Source: Cellulomonas flavigena DSM 20109 (lineage in GTDB: Bacteria; Actinomycetota; Actinomycetes; Actinomycetales; Cellulomonadaceae). Taken from it: a stretch of DNA of 64,000 nucleotides. Shown here piece by piece: positions 35,119-43,495 of the stretch (positions are counted from its first letter, which is position 1; every line of letters begins with the position of its first letter). The notes beneath the pieces are model-generated. The model saw only the letters and a list, made by a program, of their open reading frames with translations. It was not told the DNA's origin and searched no databases. Position numbers and translations under genes: made by a program. The DNA lies in the NCBI RefSeq assembly GCF_000092865.1, contig NC_014151.1, forward strand, positions 1,364,001-1,428,000, given 5' to 3'.

Positions 35119-38100
35119 GTGGCGCGATCAGGTCGTCGGTCGGTGCTGTCTGCTGTGGTGGCGGTGACGCTGGGAGCAACGCTGGGGGGCACGTCCACCG
35201 CGTACGCCGCCGGCACGGACGGCGGGTCGGCCGAGGTCGACCGCAGCAGGGTCGTGCTGCTCGTCCAGGCCGGGACGCCTCAGGTGGCTCGCGAGGCCGC
35301 GGCCGCCGCGGTGGGCTCGGACGCCGACGTGGAGGCGTTCCTCGAGACCGGGTACGACGAAGCGCTCGCGGTCGACTACCGGAGCGCCGCCCAGTCCCTG
35401 GGTGCCACGGGCGGACCGGCGATGCGCGCGGCGGCCAACCGAGCGTTGGCCGGGTCCGACGACGACGTGCGGGGCTTCGTCCAGGAGGGCTTCCGTACTG
35501 CCTGGGAGACCGACGAGGAGCTCAGGGTCGTGCGCGCCATGGCGGCGGGCGGACCCGTGACCCAGCAGGCTGCGGAGAAGGCGCTCGACGGCGACGCGCT
35601 GGCGTGGTCCGAGTTCCTGAGCACCGGACTGGCCAGGGCGCGGCACGCCGACAACGAGATCCGCGCGTCGCGGATGCTGACGGGCGGACCCGAGAACAGC
35701 GGACCCGCGCTGGCGGCGGCCGCTGAGGTGGCTCTGGAGGGCTCACCGGAGCAGCTCGAGGAGTTCCTCCAGCACGGTCAGCACGTCGCGCGTGCGCGGG
35801 ACGCGGAGATGGCGACCGTCGCCGGTCTGACCGAGCAGGCGCGCGCGGCGAGCGAGGACACCGCGACCCACTCGGGCGAGGCGACAGCGGCGTCGTCGCG
35901 GGCGGTGGCCGCGGCCGCCAACGCGAAGAAGTCCGCTCAGGAGGCTCTCGCGCAGGCGCAGGCCGCGGGCGGCGCCGCGGAAGGTGCCTCCGCGGCCGCC
36001 GGGCGCGCCGAGGACGCGGCCATCGCCGCGCAGAGCGCGGCAGGAGAGGCCTCGTCCGCGTCGAGCGCCGCGTTGCGGGCGGCACAGACGGCCGCCGAGG
36101 GGGCACGGAAGGCGACCGCCGCCGCGTCGCTGACGGCTCAGGCGGCAGCAGCCGCCCAGGCTGCGGCCGCCGCTGCGCGGACGGACCGCGACAGGGCCGC
36201 GGCCGCCCGTACCGCGGCAGAGGCGGCCGACGCGGCGGCCGCGCGGATCAAGACGCTCGTCGGGATCCGCAAGGAGCGCGACGCCTCGATCGCTGCGGCT
36301 CGCGCGGCCGCCGAGGCGGCGGTCGGTGCCAGCCAGGACGCCGACGCCGCGGCGGAGGCGGCGGACCGGGCTGCGCGGCAGTCGGGCGTGTCGGTCAGCC
36401 AGGCCAAGCGCACCCGGCAGGCCGCGGCCGAGGCGCGCGCCCGCGCGGCCGCTGCTGCAGCCGCGGCGGTGCGGAGCCTGCAGTTCGCCGAGCAGGCGGC
36501 AGCCGCGGGCGACCAGGCGTTCGAGTTCGCACGTCAGGCCGGCGAGCACGCCGCGGCAGCAGCGGCCGCCGCGAAGGACGCGGCGGACCACGCGGGCGAG
36601 ACGGCGACGGCTGCCGCGGAGTCGGCGACGCACGCGGAGGACGCGACGAAGGCGTCGAAGCTCGCGGTCGACGCCGCGGAGCAGGCCGTCGTCGTGGAGC
36701 AGCTGGCGCGTCAGGCCGACGCGGCCAGGCTCGAGGAAGCGATCGACGCCGGCCTCGTGGCCGCGCGCAACGCCGCTGCGGCCGAGAAGGCTTCCGGGGA
36801 ATCGGGCGGCGAGATGCTCGCGTGGGATCGCAGCCTGCGGTGGGACACGCCCGAGGACGACCGGGTACCTGCCGCCACGCGGGCGCTGCTCGACGAGGCG
36901 ACCGCGGAGGACGCGACGAGCGCGACCGTCCTGCAGCAGGGCCGACTGGCCGCCATGGACCTCCTGAGCACGGGAGGTGAGTGGACGGCGGCGGCAGCCG
37001 CGGACGCGCTGGCCGGCGACGAGGCCGTCCTGCGCTCGTGGCTCGACGCGGGACGCGCCGCCGCGGCCGACCAGGACGACCGCGTGCGGCTGTGGCGTCT
37101 CATCGACACACTGCCCGACGGTCAGCAGAGGAAGGCGGCGCTCACGGCCGTCAACGGTGAGGACGGGGCTGCTGCGACGTTCCTGCGGACCCGTGCCTAC
37201 CCGCGCAAGGTCCTCGACGACGAGCGCGCGTTGGCGAGGATCCTGGACGCGGACCCCGGTCCGATGCTGTACGAGGCGACCCAGAGGGTCCTCGAGGGCA
37301 CGCCGGCGCAGATGCACGAGTTCCTGCGGACGGGTCAGTACGTGGCGCGGGCGGCAGACATGGAGATCGAGGCCGCGCGTGTCCTCGAGGAGGGCGGCCC
37401 CGAGGTGAAGGCCGCCGCGCAGGTCGCACTCGAAGGCCCCCGCTCGGGACTGTCGTACTTCCTCGCGGTCGGCCAGTTCGAGGCTGCGCAGCGTGACCTC
37501 GAGCAGGCTGCACACGTCGAGGCGGTCCGTGCCCTCGTCGCCCAGGCGCAGGAGTACGCGCAGCGAGCTCTCGCCGATGCGGCGGAGGCGCGTCGGGTGG
37601 CGGCCGACGCCGCGAAGGCGACCGGCGAGGCCGCGGCGGCTGCGGAGCAGGCACGCTCGGCGGCGGCCCAGGCGGCGACCTACGCACAGCAGGCCGCGAC
37701 ATCGGCGTCCGCTGCGCGCGCGTCGGCGGAGAAGGCGGCCGTCTCGGCGCAGACCGCGGTCGCCGCGGCGGCGCAGGCGGGTGCGAGCGCGCAGAGCGCG
37801 GCACGTTCCGCAGTGACGGCGACGAAGGCCGCGGAGCGGGCCGTCACCGACGCAGCGACGGCTCAGATGGCGAAGGAGTCGGCCCGTGTAGCTGCGCGCG
37901 ACGCGGGACTCGACGCGACAGCTGCGGAGAACGCAGCCCGTTCGGTCTGGACCAACTACGTCAAGCAGCTCAAGCAGGACGAGGTCGCGATCCGCAACCT
38001 CGCCCAGGGCTCGTCGCCCACAGGTGTCGGGACGGCGAGCTCCTACCACCGGTACTGGATGTGTCTGAGCCCCACCGGTCAGCCGACGGAGTCCTCCGTG

Positions 38101-38862
38101 GCGTGCACCAACGGCTTCACGACCTTCGGAACCGTCCTGGTGGACTGGGTGACCTGCGGCAGCCCGGCGTCGCGGGACTACATCAAGTGCTACCCCGTCC
38201 AGCCCGAGCTGCGGGGGGGCCTGGCCACGCACATCGCGTTCGAGCAGATGAACGACTGGTTGGGAACGGCGAAGGCCGACGAGTTCACCGAGATCGGTAC
38301 GTCCAACCGCAAGCTCCTCAACGAGGTCACCCCGATGGTCCTCCGGGCGATGGCGGGGTCGGGCTTCAAGCCGGGCAACGTCACGCTCGGAAGCCTTGCG
38401 GGTCTTGTCGGCCAGAAGGAGTCGTACGAACTCGCGACCATCATGGTGGGGCACCCGAAGGGCACCCTGGTCGCGCAGATGCTGCGGGACATGAACGCGA
38501 CGTTCTGCGACGGGTGCGAGTGGGACGCCAAGGTGGAGCTCGCCCAACGTCTCGGCGTCCACACCCGAGAGGACTCCTGGGTCGCGATGCCGGATGGCTC
38601 CGAGCTGTACTACGACGTCTTCGGGAACGTCCAGTACGGCGTGATGATGAGCAGGTTCGGGTTCAGCCTGGAGAGCGCGGTGCTCGCGTCGCACGGGCCG
38701 GACGCCGGGAACGCGGACCCGAAGGACGACGTGGCCATCCAGCTCGGCTACGAGATCGCCGACGCCTACGACGCCGGGATGACGGTCCAGGAGTTCGCGA
38801 AGTGGCTGAACAGCCCGGAGATCCGCAGTCGGCTCGAAGCAGCCGAGAAGTGGCGGCCGTGA
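35119..38862 (+). CDS. Large secreted ALF-repeat/coiled-coil protein with polymorphic-toxin-like C-terminus
   Basis: The 1247-residue protein has a signal peptide (ending near TSTAYAA), four ALF-type repeats (about 45-230; motifs like AAANRALAGSDDDVRGFVQ), a 400-residue alanine-rich coiled coil, a second block of ALF repeats (about 635-850), another Ala-rich coiled coil, and a non-repetitive 235-residue C-terminal domain. The end of that domain (ELYYDVFGNVQYGVMMSRFG then a Gly/Asp-rich stretch and IQLGYEIADAYD) resembles polymorphic toxin type 44 (Ntox44). The GTG at 35119 has AAGGGGGAT upstream. A lipoprotein gene overlaps its stop and is the candidate immunity gene. Toxin activity is inferred. 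Confidence 0.75.
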   Translation: MARSGRRSVLSAVVAVTLGATLGGTSTAYAAGTDGGSAEVDRSRVVLLVQAGTPQVAREAAAAAVGSDADVEAFLETGYDEALAVDYRSAAQSLGATGGPAMRAAANRALAGSDDDVRGFVQEGFRTAWETDEELRVVRAMAAGGPVTQQAAEKALDGDALAWSEFLSTGLARARHADNEIRASRMLTGGPENSGPALAAAAEVALEGSPEQLEEFLQHGQHVARARDAEMATVAGLTEQARAASEDTATHSGEATAASSRAVAAAANAKKSAQEALAQAQAAGGAAEGASAAAGRAEDAAIAAQSAAGEASSASSAALRAAQTAAEGARKATAAASLTAQAAAAAQAAAAAARTDRDRAAAARTAAEAADAAAARIKTLVGIRKERDASIAAARAAAEAAVGASQDADAAAEAADRAARQSGVSVSQAKRTRQAAAEARARAAAAAAAAVRSLQFAEQAAAAGDQAFEFARQAGEHAAAAAAAAKDAADHAGETATAAAESATHAEDATKASKLAVDAAEQAVVVEQLARQADAARLEEAIDAGLVAARNAAAAEKASGESGGEMLAWDRSLRWDTPEDDRVPAATRALLDEATAEDATSATVLQQGRLAAMDLLSTGGEWTAAAAADALAGDEAVLRSWLDAGRAAAADQDDRVRLWRLIDTLPDGQQRKAALTAVNGEDGAAATFLRTRAYPRKVLDDERALARILDADPGPMLYEATQRVLEGTPAQMHEFLRTGQYVARAADMEIEAARVLEEGGPEVKAAAQVALEGPRSGLSYFLAVGQFEAAQRDLEQAAHVEAVRALVAQAQEYAQRALADAAEARRVAADAAKATGEAAAAAEQARSAAAQAATYAQQAATSASAARASAEKAAVSAQTAVAAAAQAGASAQSAARSAVTATKAAERAVTDAATAQMAKESARVAARDAGLDATAAENAARSVWTNYVKQLKQDEVAIRNLAQGSSPTGVGTASSYHRYWMCLSPTGQPTESSVACTNGFTTFGTVLVDWVTCGSPASRDYIKCYPVQPELRGGLATHIAFEQMNDWLGTAKADEFTEIGTSNRKLLNEVTPMVLRAMAGSGFKPGNVTLGSLAGLVGQKESYELATIMVGHPKGTLVAQMLRDMNATFCDGCEWDAKVELAQRLGVHTREDSWVAMPDGSELYYDVFGNVQYGVMMSRFGFSLESAVLASHGPDAGNADPKDDVAIQLGYEIADAYDAGMTVQEFAKWLNSPEIRSRLEAAEKWRP

Positions 38863-39284
38863 TGGGGCGTCCAGCCCGGGGCCGGCGGCGAGCGCTCGTG
38901 TGGAGCGCGGCCACGCTCTGCCTCGTGACCGCAGGGTGCACGCAGGACACCCCCCCGTCAGTGCCGACCGGCGCGCTCTGGGAAGGGGACGACGGCGAGT
39001 CGATGCGACTCGAGCCCGGTGGCGTCGGAGTCGTCGAGGGCCTCCCGTACGACACGGGCTCCGCATGTGACCCCACGCGCTTCGGGACCATGTCGGGCGA
39101 CGTCGCGTGGGAAGAGATCGAGGGCGGCGAGCTCACCCTGCGCCAGGGAGACCTGGAGGTCGCCGTCTCGGCGAGTCGGGGGCCGTTCGCCGGCGACGTG
39201 ATCTGGCGGGATGTCCGTGTGCGCCCGTGCGGGCGGGAATCGGTCGAGGAGACGGTCGAGATGAGCAGGAACTACAGCCAGTGA
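38862..39284 (+). CDS. Lipoprotein, candidate immunity to the ALF-repeat toxin
   Basis: The 140-residue protein has a lipobox LVTAGC at the end of its signal peptide and a small conserved domain (WEGDDGES, GGVGVVEGLPY, TMSGD, LRQGD, IWRDV). The TGATG/GTGATG overlap with the toxin stop (GTG at 38859 is an alternative start) shows tight coupling. A paralogue at 48472-48912 follows a collapsed toxin copy, so the pair is kept together. Immunity is inferred from position; a periplasmic or cell-surface anchor would suit protection against a secreted toxin of kin cells. Confidence 0.75.
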   Translation: MGRPARGRRRALVWSAATLCLVTAGCTQDTPPSVPTGALWEGDDGESMRLEPGGVGVVEGLPYDTGSACDPTRFGTMSGDVAWEEIEGGELTLRQGDLEVAVSASRGPFAGDVIWRDVRVRPCGRESVEETVEMSRNYSQ

Positions 39285-39358
39285 ACCTCACGGCTCTCGA
39301 CACGGCCGCCAGGCGGTGTCCGACGGGCTCGGGTGCAGGAGACACGACGGAGGATGCA

Positions 39359-39901
39359 GTGAAGCGAGTAGTTGCTGTGGTGGGTGCCGCGATTGCGGTC
39401 GTCGGTGGGGCAATGGTCGTCGCGTCGGGTGCGCCGGCGGCGGTCGCGGACTCCGAGGTGCAGGGGTCGCTCGTCGAGGACTTCGCGTACCCCGGTGCGG
39501 ACCAGATCCTGAGCGAGCACGGGCTCAAGGTCGTCTCGGGGGACGGGCACATCCAGTACGTCCCCGGGCCGGACGACCGGGTGTGTGATGCGGACCAGAT
39601 CCGGGTACGGGGGGCGGTCCCCGGGAGCGACACGACCCGCAACTACTGCTTCGAGACGACGGGCTCGCGCGGGTTCCTCGTGCTCGAGATCCCCCACACC
39701 TTCATGGTGCGGGCCGGAGCGGACGACGTGGTCGCGACGGCGGTGATCCCCCCGGAGGTGACCGGCGAGAAGCCGACCGAGGAGGTCGTCGAGATCCCCG
39801 CGAACCGTCAGCGGCCCATCAGCCCCGGGGTTGACGACGAGGTGCTGCCGCAGGCGGTGCTGGTGGAGCTGCGCTTCGGGGACTGGGGCGACGGTGCCTG
39901 A
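39359..39901 (+). CDS. Secreted hypothetical protein
   Basis: The 180-residue protein has a signal peptide (VVAVVGAAIAVVGGAMVVASGAP, cut near AAVADS) and a mature part with two Cys (RVCDADQIR and NYCFETTG). I do not recognise the domain. GGAGGA precedes the GTG. Its stop is overlapped by the start of the following repeat fragment. Confidence 0.65.
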   Translation: MKRVVAVVGAAIAVVGGAMVVASGAPAAVADSEVQGSLVEDFAYPGADQILSEHGLKVVSGDGHIQYVPGPDDRVCDADQIRVRGAVPGSDTTRNYCFETTGSRGFLVLEIPHTFMVRAGADDVVATAVIPPEVTGEKPTEEVVEIPANRQRPISPGVDDEVLPQAVLVELRFGDWGDGA

Positions 39902-40262
39902 GGTCGCTGCCGCAGTGCGCGGCGCGAGCACGACGGCGCGTGCGACGAGGGTACGGACGGTCGCTGTCCTGACCGACGGTGGCGACGCCTCCGTGAAGGA
40001 GGGCGGGATCGGCGCCGGGTGGGTCAAGGTGGCCGGCGGCGTGAAGCAGCTCGTGCTGTCCGGCAACCGCATCGGTGTGCTGACCCACGGCGGCGTCGCC
40101 TCCGTCAAGGAGGGGGGCCTCGGGGCGGGCTGGGTCGTCCAGCATGGCGGCGCGCGGTCGCTGGTGCTCTCAGGAAATCGCATCGGCGCAGTGACCGGTG
40201 TCGGTGTCGCACTCGTCAAGGAGGGCGCCCTGAACGCCGAGTGGAGCAGCGTCTGGCGGTAG
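39894..40262 (+). pseudogene. Orphan fragment of the 37-residue repeat domain
   Basis: The frame carries a meaningless 35-residue lead-in and then about 2.7 copies of the 37-residue repeat (VLTDGGDASVKEG ... GWVKVAG) found in full in the next gene, ending SSVWR at the same point where the intact gene reads TSVWG. There is no signal peptide and no trypsin-fold domain. It is best read as the 3' remnant of a lost paralogue. Confidence 0.7.
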
Positions 40263-40273
40263 TGCCGGCCGGA

Positions 40274-40293
40274 GCGCACGAGCACTCGTGCGC
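40274..40293. terminator. Hairpin after the repeat fragment
   Basis: GCGCACGAG and CTCGTGCGC pair perfectly around CA, 11 bases after the stop codon. Confidence 0.5.
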
Positions 40294-40362
40294 GCACGGG
40301 TCGGAAGTGTCCGGGCTGGATGAGCACCGCGGGGGTCGTCCCGGGGTGGGAGGAGCGAGTAC

Positions 40363-41949
40363 GTGAATCAGGTCGACGGACGTAGGTGGAGGGCTGCCCG
40401 GGCAGTCATCGCTCTGATGGCGCTGACGGCGGTCGCGGCGCCCGCGCACGCGGTGCAGGGCGTCGTGCCCGGGGCGGCCGCAGCGGCGGCGACCGTGCGC
40501 CTCGAGATCGCGGGTCACCCCGACGCGGTGCCCGGGGAGACGCGGGAGCGGGCGTGCTCGGGGGCGCTGGTCGCCGCGTCGTGGGTGATCACGGCAGCGT
40601 CGTGCTTCGCGGACGCGTCCGGCGCGGCGGTGACGGCCGGCGCGCCGCGCTGGGCGACGACGGCGACGGTGGGGCGCCCTGACCTGACGGCGACGACCGG
40701 GCAGGTGCTCAAGGTGGACCGGCTCGTGCCGCACCCCGACCGCGACGTCGTCCTGGCGCACCTGGCGTCGACGGTGACCACCACGACTCCGTTGGCGGTC
40801 GCGACGACGCCGCCGGCGGTCGGCGAGACGCTGACGGTCGCCGGGTACGGCCGTACCGCCGACGCCGTCGTCCCCGACACCGTGCACGCCGCGGCGTACT
40901 CGGTGGCGTCGGTCGGCGACAGGGCTCTCGACATCGTGCCGGCGCAGGACGATGCCGCAATCTGCAAGGGCGACGCGGGTGGCCCGGCGCTGCGTGCGAC
41001 GGCGAGTGGGGGAGTGGAGCTCGTCGCAATCCATCACACCGCCTACCAGGGCGGCTGCCTCGGGTCGGTGAGCACCCGCAGGGAGGCCACCGAGACGCGC
41101 GTCGACGACCTCCGCGACTGGGTCGGGCAGGTCACCGCACCGACGCAGCACCTGGCGCTCGGCGGAGGTCGTGTCGGCGTCGTGACCGACGCACGCAAGG
41201 CGATCGTCGCCGACGGGCTCACGGGCAGCTGGACGACGGTGCACGACGACGCCGCGCAGGTCGTCCTCGACGGCACGCGCATCGGCGTACTGACGTCGGA
41301 CGGCGTCGCTCTCGTGAAGGACGGGGGCATCACGGCCCCGTTCGTCCGCGTCGCCGGTGGCGTGCAGCAGCTCGTGCTGTCCGGCGACCGCATCGGTGTG
41401 CTGACGGACGGCGGGGACGCCTCTGTGAAGGAGGGGCCGGTCAACGCCGGGTGGGTCAAGGTGTCAGGGGGCGTGAAGCAGCTCGTGCTGTCCGGCGACC
41501 GGATCGGCGTGCTGACCCACGGCGGCGACGCCTCTGTGAAGGAGGGGCCGGTCAACGCCGGATGGGTCAAGGTGTCAGGGGGCGTGAAGCAGCTCGTGCT
41601 GTCCGGCAACCGCATCGGCGTGCTGTCTGACGGCGGCGAAGCCTCCGTGAAGGAGGGCGGTCTGGGTGCCGGCTGGGTCGCCGAGCACGGCGGCGTGCGC
41701 GACCTCGCGCTGTCGGGTGACCGGATCGGTGTGCTGACGAACGGGCGTGACGCCCTGGTGAAGGAGGGCGACCTGCGAGCGGGATGGGTCGTCGAGTACG
41801 GCGGTGTGCAGTCGATGGTGCTCTCGGGCAACCGCATCGGTGTGGTCACCGGTGACGGTGCCGCACTCGTCAAGGAGGGCGCGCTGAACGCCGGCTGGAC
41901 CAGCGTCTGGGGGAAGTGCCACCAGGGGCCGTGCAGCACGTCGGGGTGA
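40363..41949 (+). CDS. Secreted trypsin-fold pseudoprotease with seven 37-residue repeats (paralogue 1)
   Basis: The 528-residue protein has a signal peptide (ending APAHA, about 30), a trypsin-like S1 domain (about 32-250) and a repeat domain. The fold motifs are present but the catalytic residues are not. The His motif TAAHC reads TAASC (Ser80), and the Ser motif GDSGGP reads GDAGGP (Ala205); Asp128 of the acid motif (DRDVVLAHL) is kept. Seven tandem repeats of exactly 37 residues (GV..LVLSG.RIGVLT.GGDASVKEG...AGWV.V.G) follow, a size and number fitting a seven-bladed beta-propeller, and a Cys-containing tail. It is probably a secreted binding or scaffold protein rather than a protease. GTG with GGAGGAG upstream. 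Confidence 0.88.
   Translation: MNQVDGRRWRAARAVIALMALTAVAAPAHAVQGVVPGAAAAAATVRLEIAGHPDAVPGETRERACSGALVAASWVITAASCFADASGAAVTAGAPRWATTATVGRPDLTATTGQVLKVDRLVPHPDRDVVLAHLASTVTTTTPLAVATTPPAVGETLTVAGYGRTADAVVPDTVHAAAYSVASVGDRALDIVPAQDDAAICKGDAGGPALRATASGGVELVAIHHTAYQGGCLGSVSTRREATETRVDDLRDWVGQVTAPTQHLALGGGRVGVVTDARKAIVADGLTGSWTTVHDDAAQVVLDGTRIGVLTSDGVALVKDGGITAPFVRVAGGVQQLVLSGDRIGVLTDGGDASVKEGPVNAGWVKVSGGVKQLVLSGDRIGVLTHGGDASVKEGPVNAGWVKVSGGVKQLVLSGNRIGVLSDGGEASVKEGGLGAGWVAEHGGVRDLALSGDRIGVLTNGRDALVKEGDLRAGWVVEYGGVQSMVLSGNRIGVVTGDGAALVKEGALNAGWTSVWGKCHQGPCSTSG
41137..41913 (+). repeat. Seven tandem 111-bp units within pseudoprotease 1
   Basis: Units start at 41137, 41248, 41359, 41470, 41581, 41692 and 41803. 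Units 3 and 4 are nearly identical at the DNA level, pointing to recent duplication; units 1 and 2 are the most diverged. Confidence 0.9.
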
Positions 41950-41960
41950 GTCGGAAGAGG

Positions 41961-41996
41961 CCTGCCGGACGAGCGCAGCTGCGCTCGTCCGGCAGG
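41961..41996. terminator. Perfect 36-nt palindrome between pseudoproteases 1 and 2
   Basis: CCTGCCGGACGAGCGCAG is directly followed by its reverse complement. It ends 18 bases before the ATG of the next gene. Confidence 0.7.
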
Positions 41997-42014
41997 AGAG
42001 TCAGGAGCGTGCGC

Positions 42015-43094
42015 ATGAGCGAGAGCATCGGTAGAAGTGGACATGGTCAACGGGTGGGGCTGGTGGCGCTCGCCGCTCTGGTCGCGCTGACAGCGGTCGA
42101 GGCGCCGGCACGGGCGGTGCAGGGTTCGGTGACTGAGCCTGCCGCAGCGGCCGCGACGGTGCGTCTCGAGATCGCCGGTGACCCCAGTGCGGCGCCCGGG
42201 CAGACGCGGGAGCGGGCGTGCTCGGGTGCGTTGGTTGCTGCGTCGTGGGTGATGACCGCGGCGTCGTGCTTTGCCGACGCGTCGGGCGTGGTCCCGGCGG
42301 GTGCGCCGGTGTGGGCGACGACGGCCACGGTCGGGCGGCCGGACCTGACGGCAACGTCGGGCCAGGTGGTGAAAATCGACCGCCTGGTTTCGCACCCCGA
42401 CCGCGACGTGGTCCTGGCGCATCTCGCGACCGGGGTGAGCGGGACGGCTCCGGTGCCGGTCGCCACGACGGCCCCGGTGGTCGGCGAGACACTGACGGTC
42501 AGCGGCTACGGGCGCACCAAGGACGCTGTCGTCCCCCGCGCGGTGCATGCCGCGCCCTACACGGTCGCGTCGGTCCTGGACGTCGCGTTCGACATCACGC
42601 CCGCGCAGGACGACGCGGGCATCTGCAAGGGCGATGCGGGTGGACCCGCGCTCCGCACCACGGGAAGTGGTGGGGTCGAGCTCGTCGCGATCCACCACAC
42701 CGCCTACCAGGGCGGGTGCCTCGGCTCGGCGAGCACGCGGCGGGACGCGACCGAGACCCGCGTCGACGACCTGAGGCCGTGGGTCCTGCAGGTCACTGCA
42801 CCGAAGCCGGGTGACGACGGATTCCAGAGCGCCTACGTGGCCTCGCTCTATCGCGACCTCTACACGGTCAACGGTGGTCGCGTGTGGGAGGCGGCGTCGA
42901 ACAACGGGTGGAGGAACCAGGACTCGCAGGTCCCGGCACCCGGGGCGATCGCAGCCATGACGGCGCGGGGCGTGAAGTACATCTACACGGTCAACGGCGG
43001 CCAGGTGTGGGAGGCCGCGTCGAACGACGGCTGGACCAACCGCAGCTCCCTGGTCACGACAGCCGGCCCGCTGGCTGTCGCAGTCCTGGACTAG
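42015..43094 (+). CDS. Secreted trypsin-fold pseudoprotease with VWEAASN repeats (paralogue 2)
   Basis: The 359-residue protein has a signal peptide (ending ARA, about 34), the same S1-like domain (about 36-255) with Ser84 in TAASC and Ala in GDAGGP, so it is also catalytically dead, and a short C-terminal part with two copies of YTVNGG.VWEAASN.GW.N. Just before these repeats it reads FQSAYVASLYRDL, matching the first 13 residues of the DUF4214 domain of paralogue 3 (FTEAYVATLYRDV). It is therefore a chimera at that point. ATG with AGGAG upstream. Confidence 0.87.
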   Translation: MSESIGRSGHGQRVGLVALAALVALTAVEAPARAVQGSVTEPAAAAATVRLEIAGDPSAAPGQTRERACSGALVAASWVMTAASCFADASGVVPAGAPVWATTATVGRPDLTATSGQVVKIDRLVSHPDRDVVLAHLATGVSGTAPVPVATTAPVVGETLTVSGYGRTKDAVVPRAVHAAPYTVASVLDVAFDITPAQDDAGICKGDAGGPALRTTGSGGVELVAIHHTAYQGGCLGSASTRRDATETRVDDLRPWVLQVTAPKPGDDGFQSAYVASLYRDLYTVNGGRVWEAASNNGWRNQDSQVPAPGAIAAMTARGVKYIYTVNGGQVWEAASNDGWTNRSSLVTTAGPLAVAVLD

Positions 43095-43103
43095 ACCGAG
43101 GCC

Positions 43104-43145
43104 ACGGCCGTCGGGTGCGCGGTGGGACGCGCACCCGACGGCCGT
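43104..43145. terminator. Long 18-bp-stem terminator
   Basis: ACGGCCGTCGGGTGCGCG pairs perfectly with 43128-43145 around the loop GTGGGA, ten bases after the stop of paralogue 2. Confidence 0.8.
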
Positions 43146-43190
43146 CCGGCGTGCGTGAGGGCCCGGAGGGGCCGTGCTGAGCCGAGAGGT

Positions 43191-43439
43191 GTGGACGCGG
43201 TGCGTCGTGCAGGGGTCGTAGCAGGGTGGGCATGTGCCCTGGCAGCGGCGACGGGGCCGGCGACGGCCGTGGTGCCGGTGGCGTACGCGGCGGCGGGAGA
43301 GGTCGCGCCCGGGGCGGTGGCGGACGCCACCGTACGTATCGAGATCGCCGGTGACCCCGCCGGAGGAACCGTGCAGGAGCTGCTCGTGCGGCTGGCGGTC
43401 AGCGGTGAGTTTCGCAACGGACGGGTGTGGGCGCTGTGA
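43191..43439 (+). pseudogene. Collapsed pseudoprotease: first segment joined to last segment
   Basis: The 82-codon frame has a signal-like start (AGVVAGWACALAAATGPATA), then VRIEIAGDP, which matches the first mature residues of the paralogues. It jumps directly to VQELLVRLAVSGEFRNGRVWAL, which matches the last 20 residues of the DUF4214 paralogue (DLLVRLAVTSEYRIGRVWGP). Everything between is missing. The frame remains open, so a tiny secreted peptide could still be made. Confidence 0.8.
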
Positions 43440-43495
43440 CGCGCGCCGGCCAGGAGGGACGGGACGTGAGGATCGACGAGAAGGAGGGGCGTCCC

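Noticed and set aside
41137..41913. Regular tandem repeats considered as a CRISPR array
   Set aside because: The units are 111 bp in frame with no spacers and encode a protein repeat; no cas genes are present.
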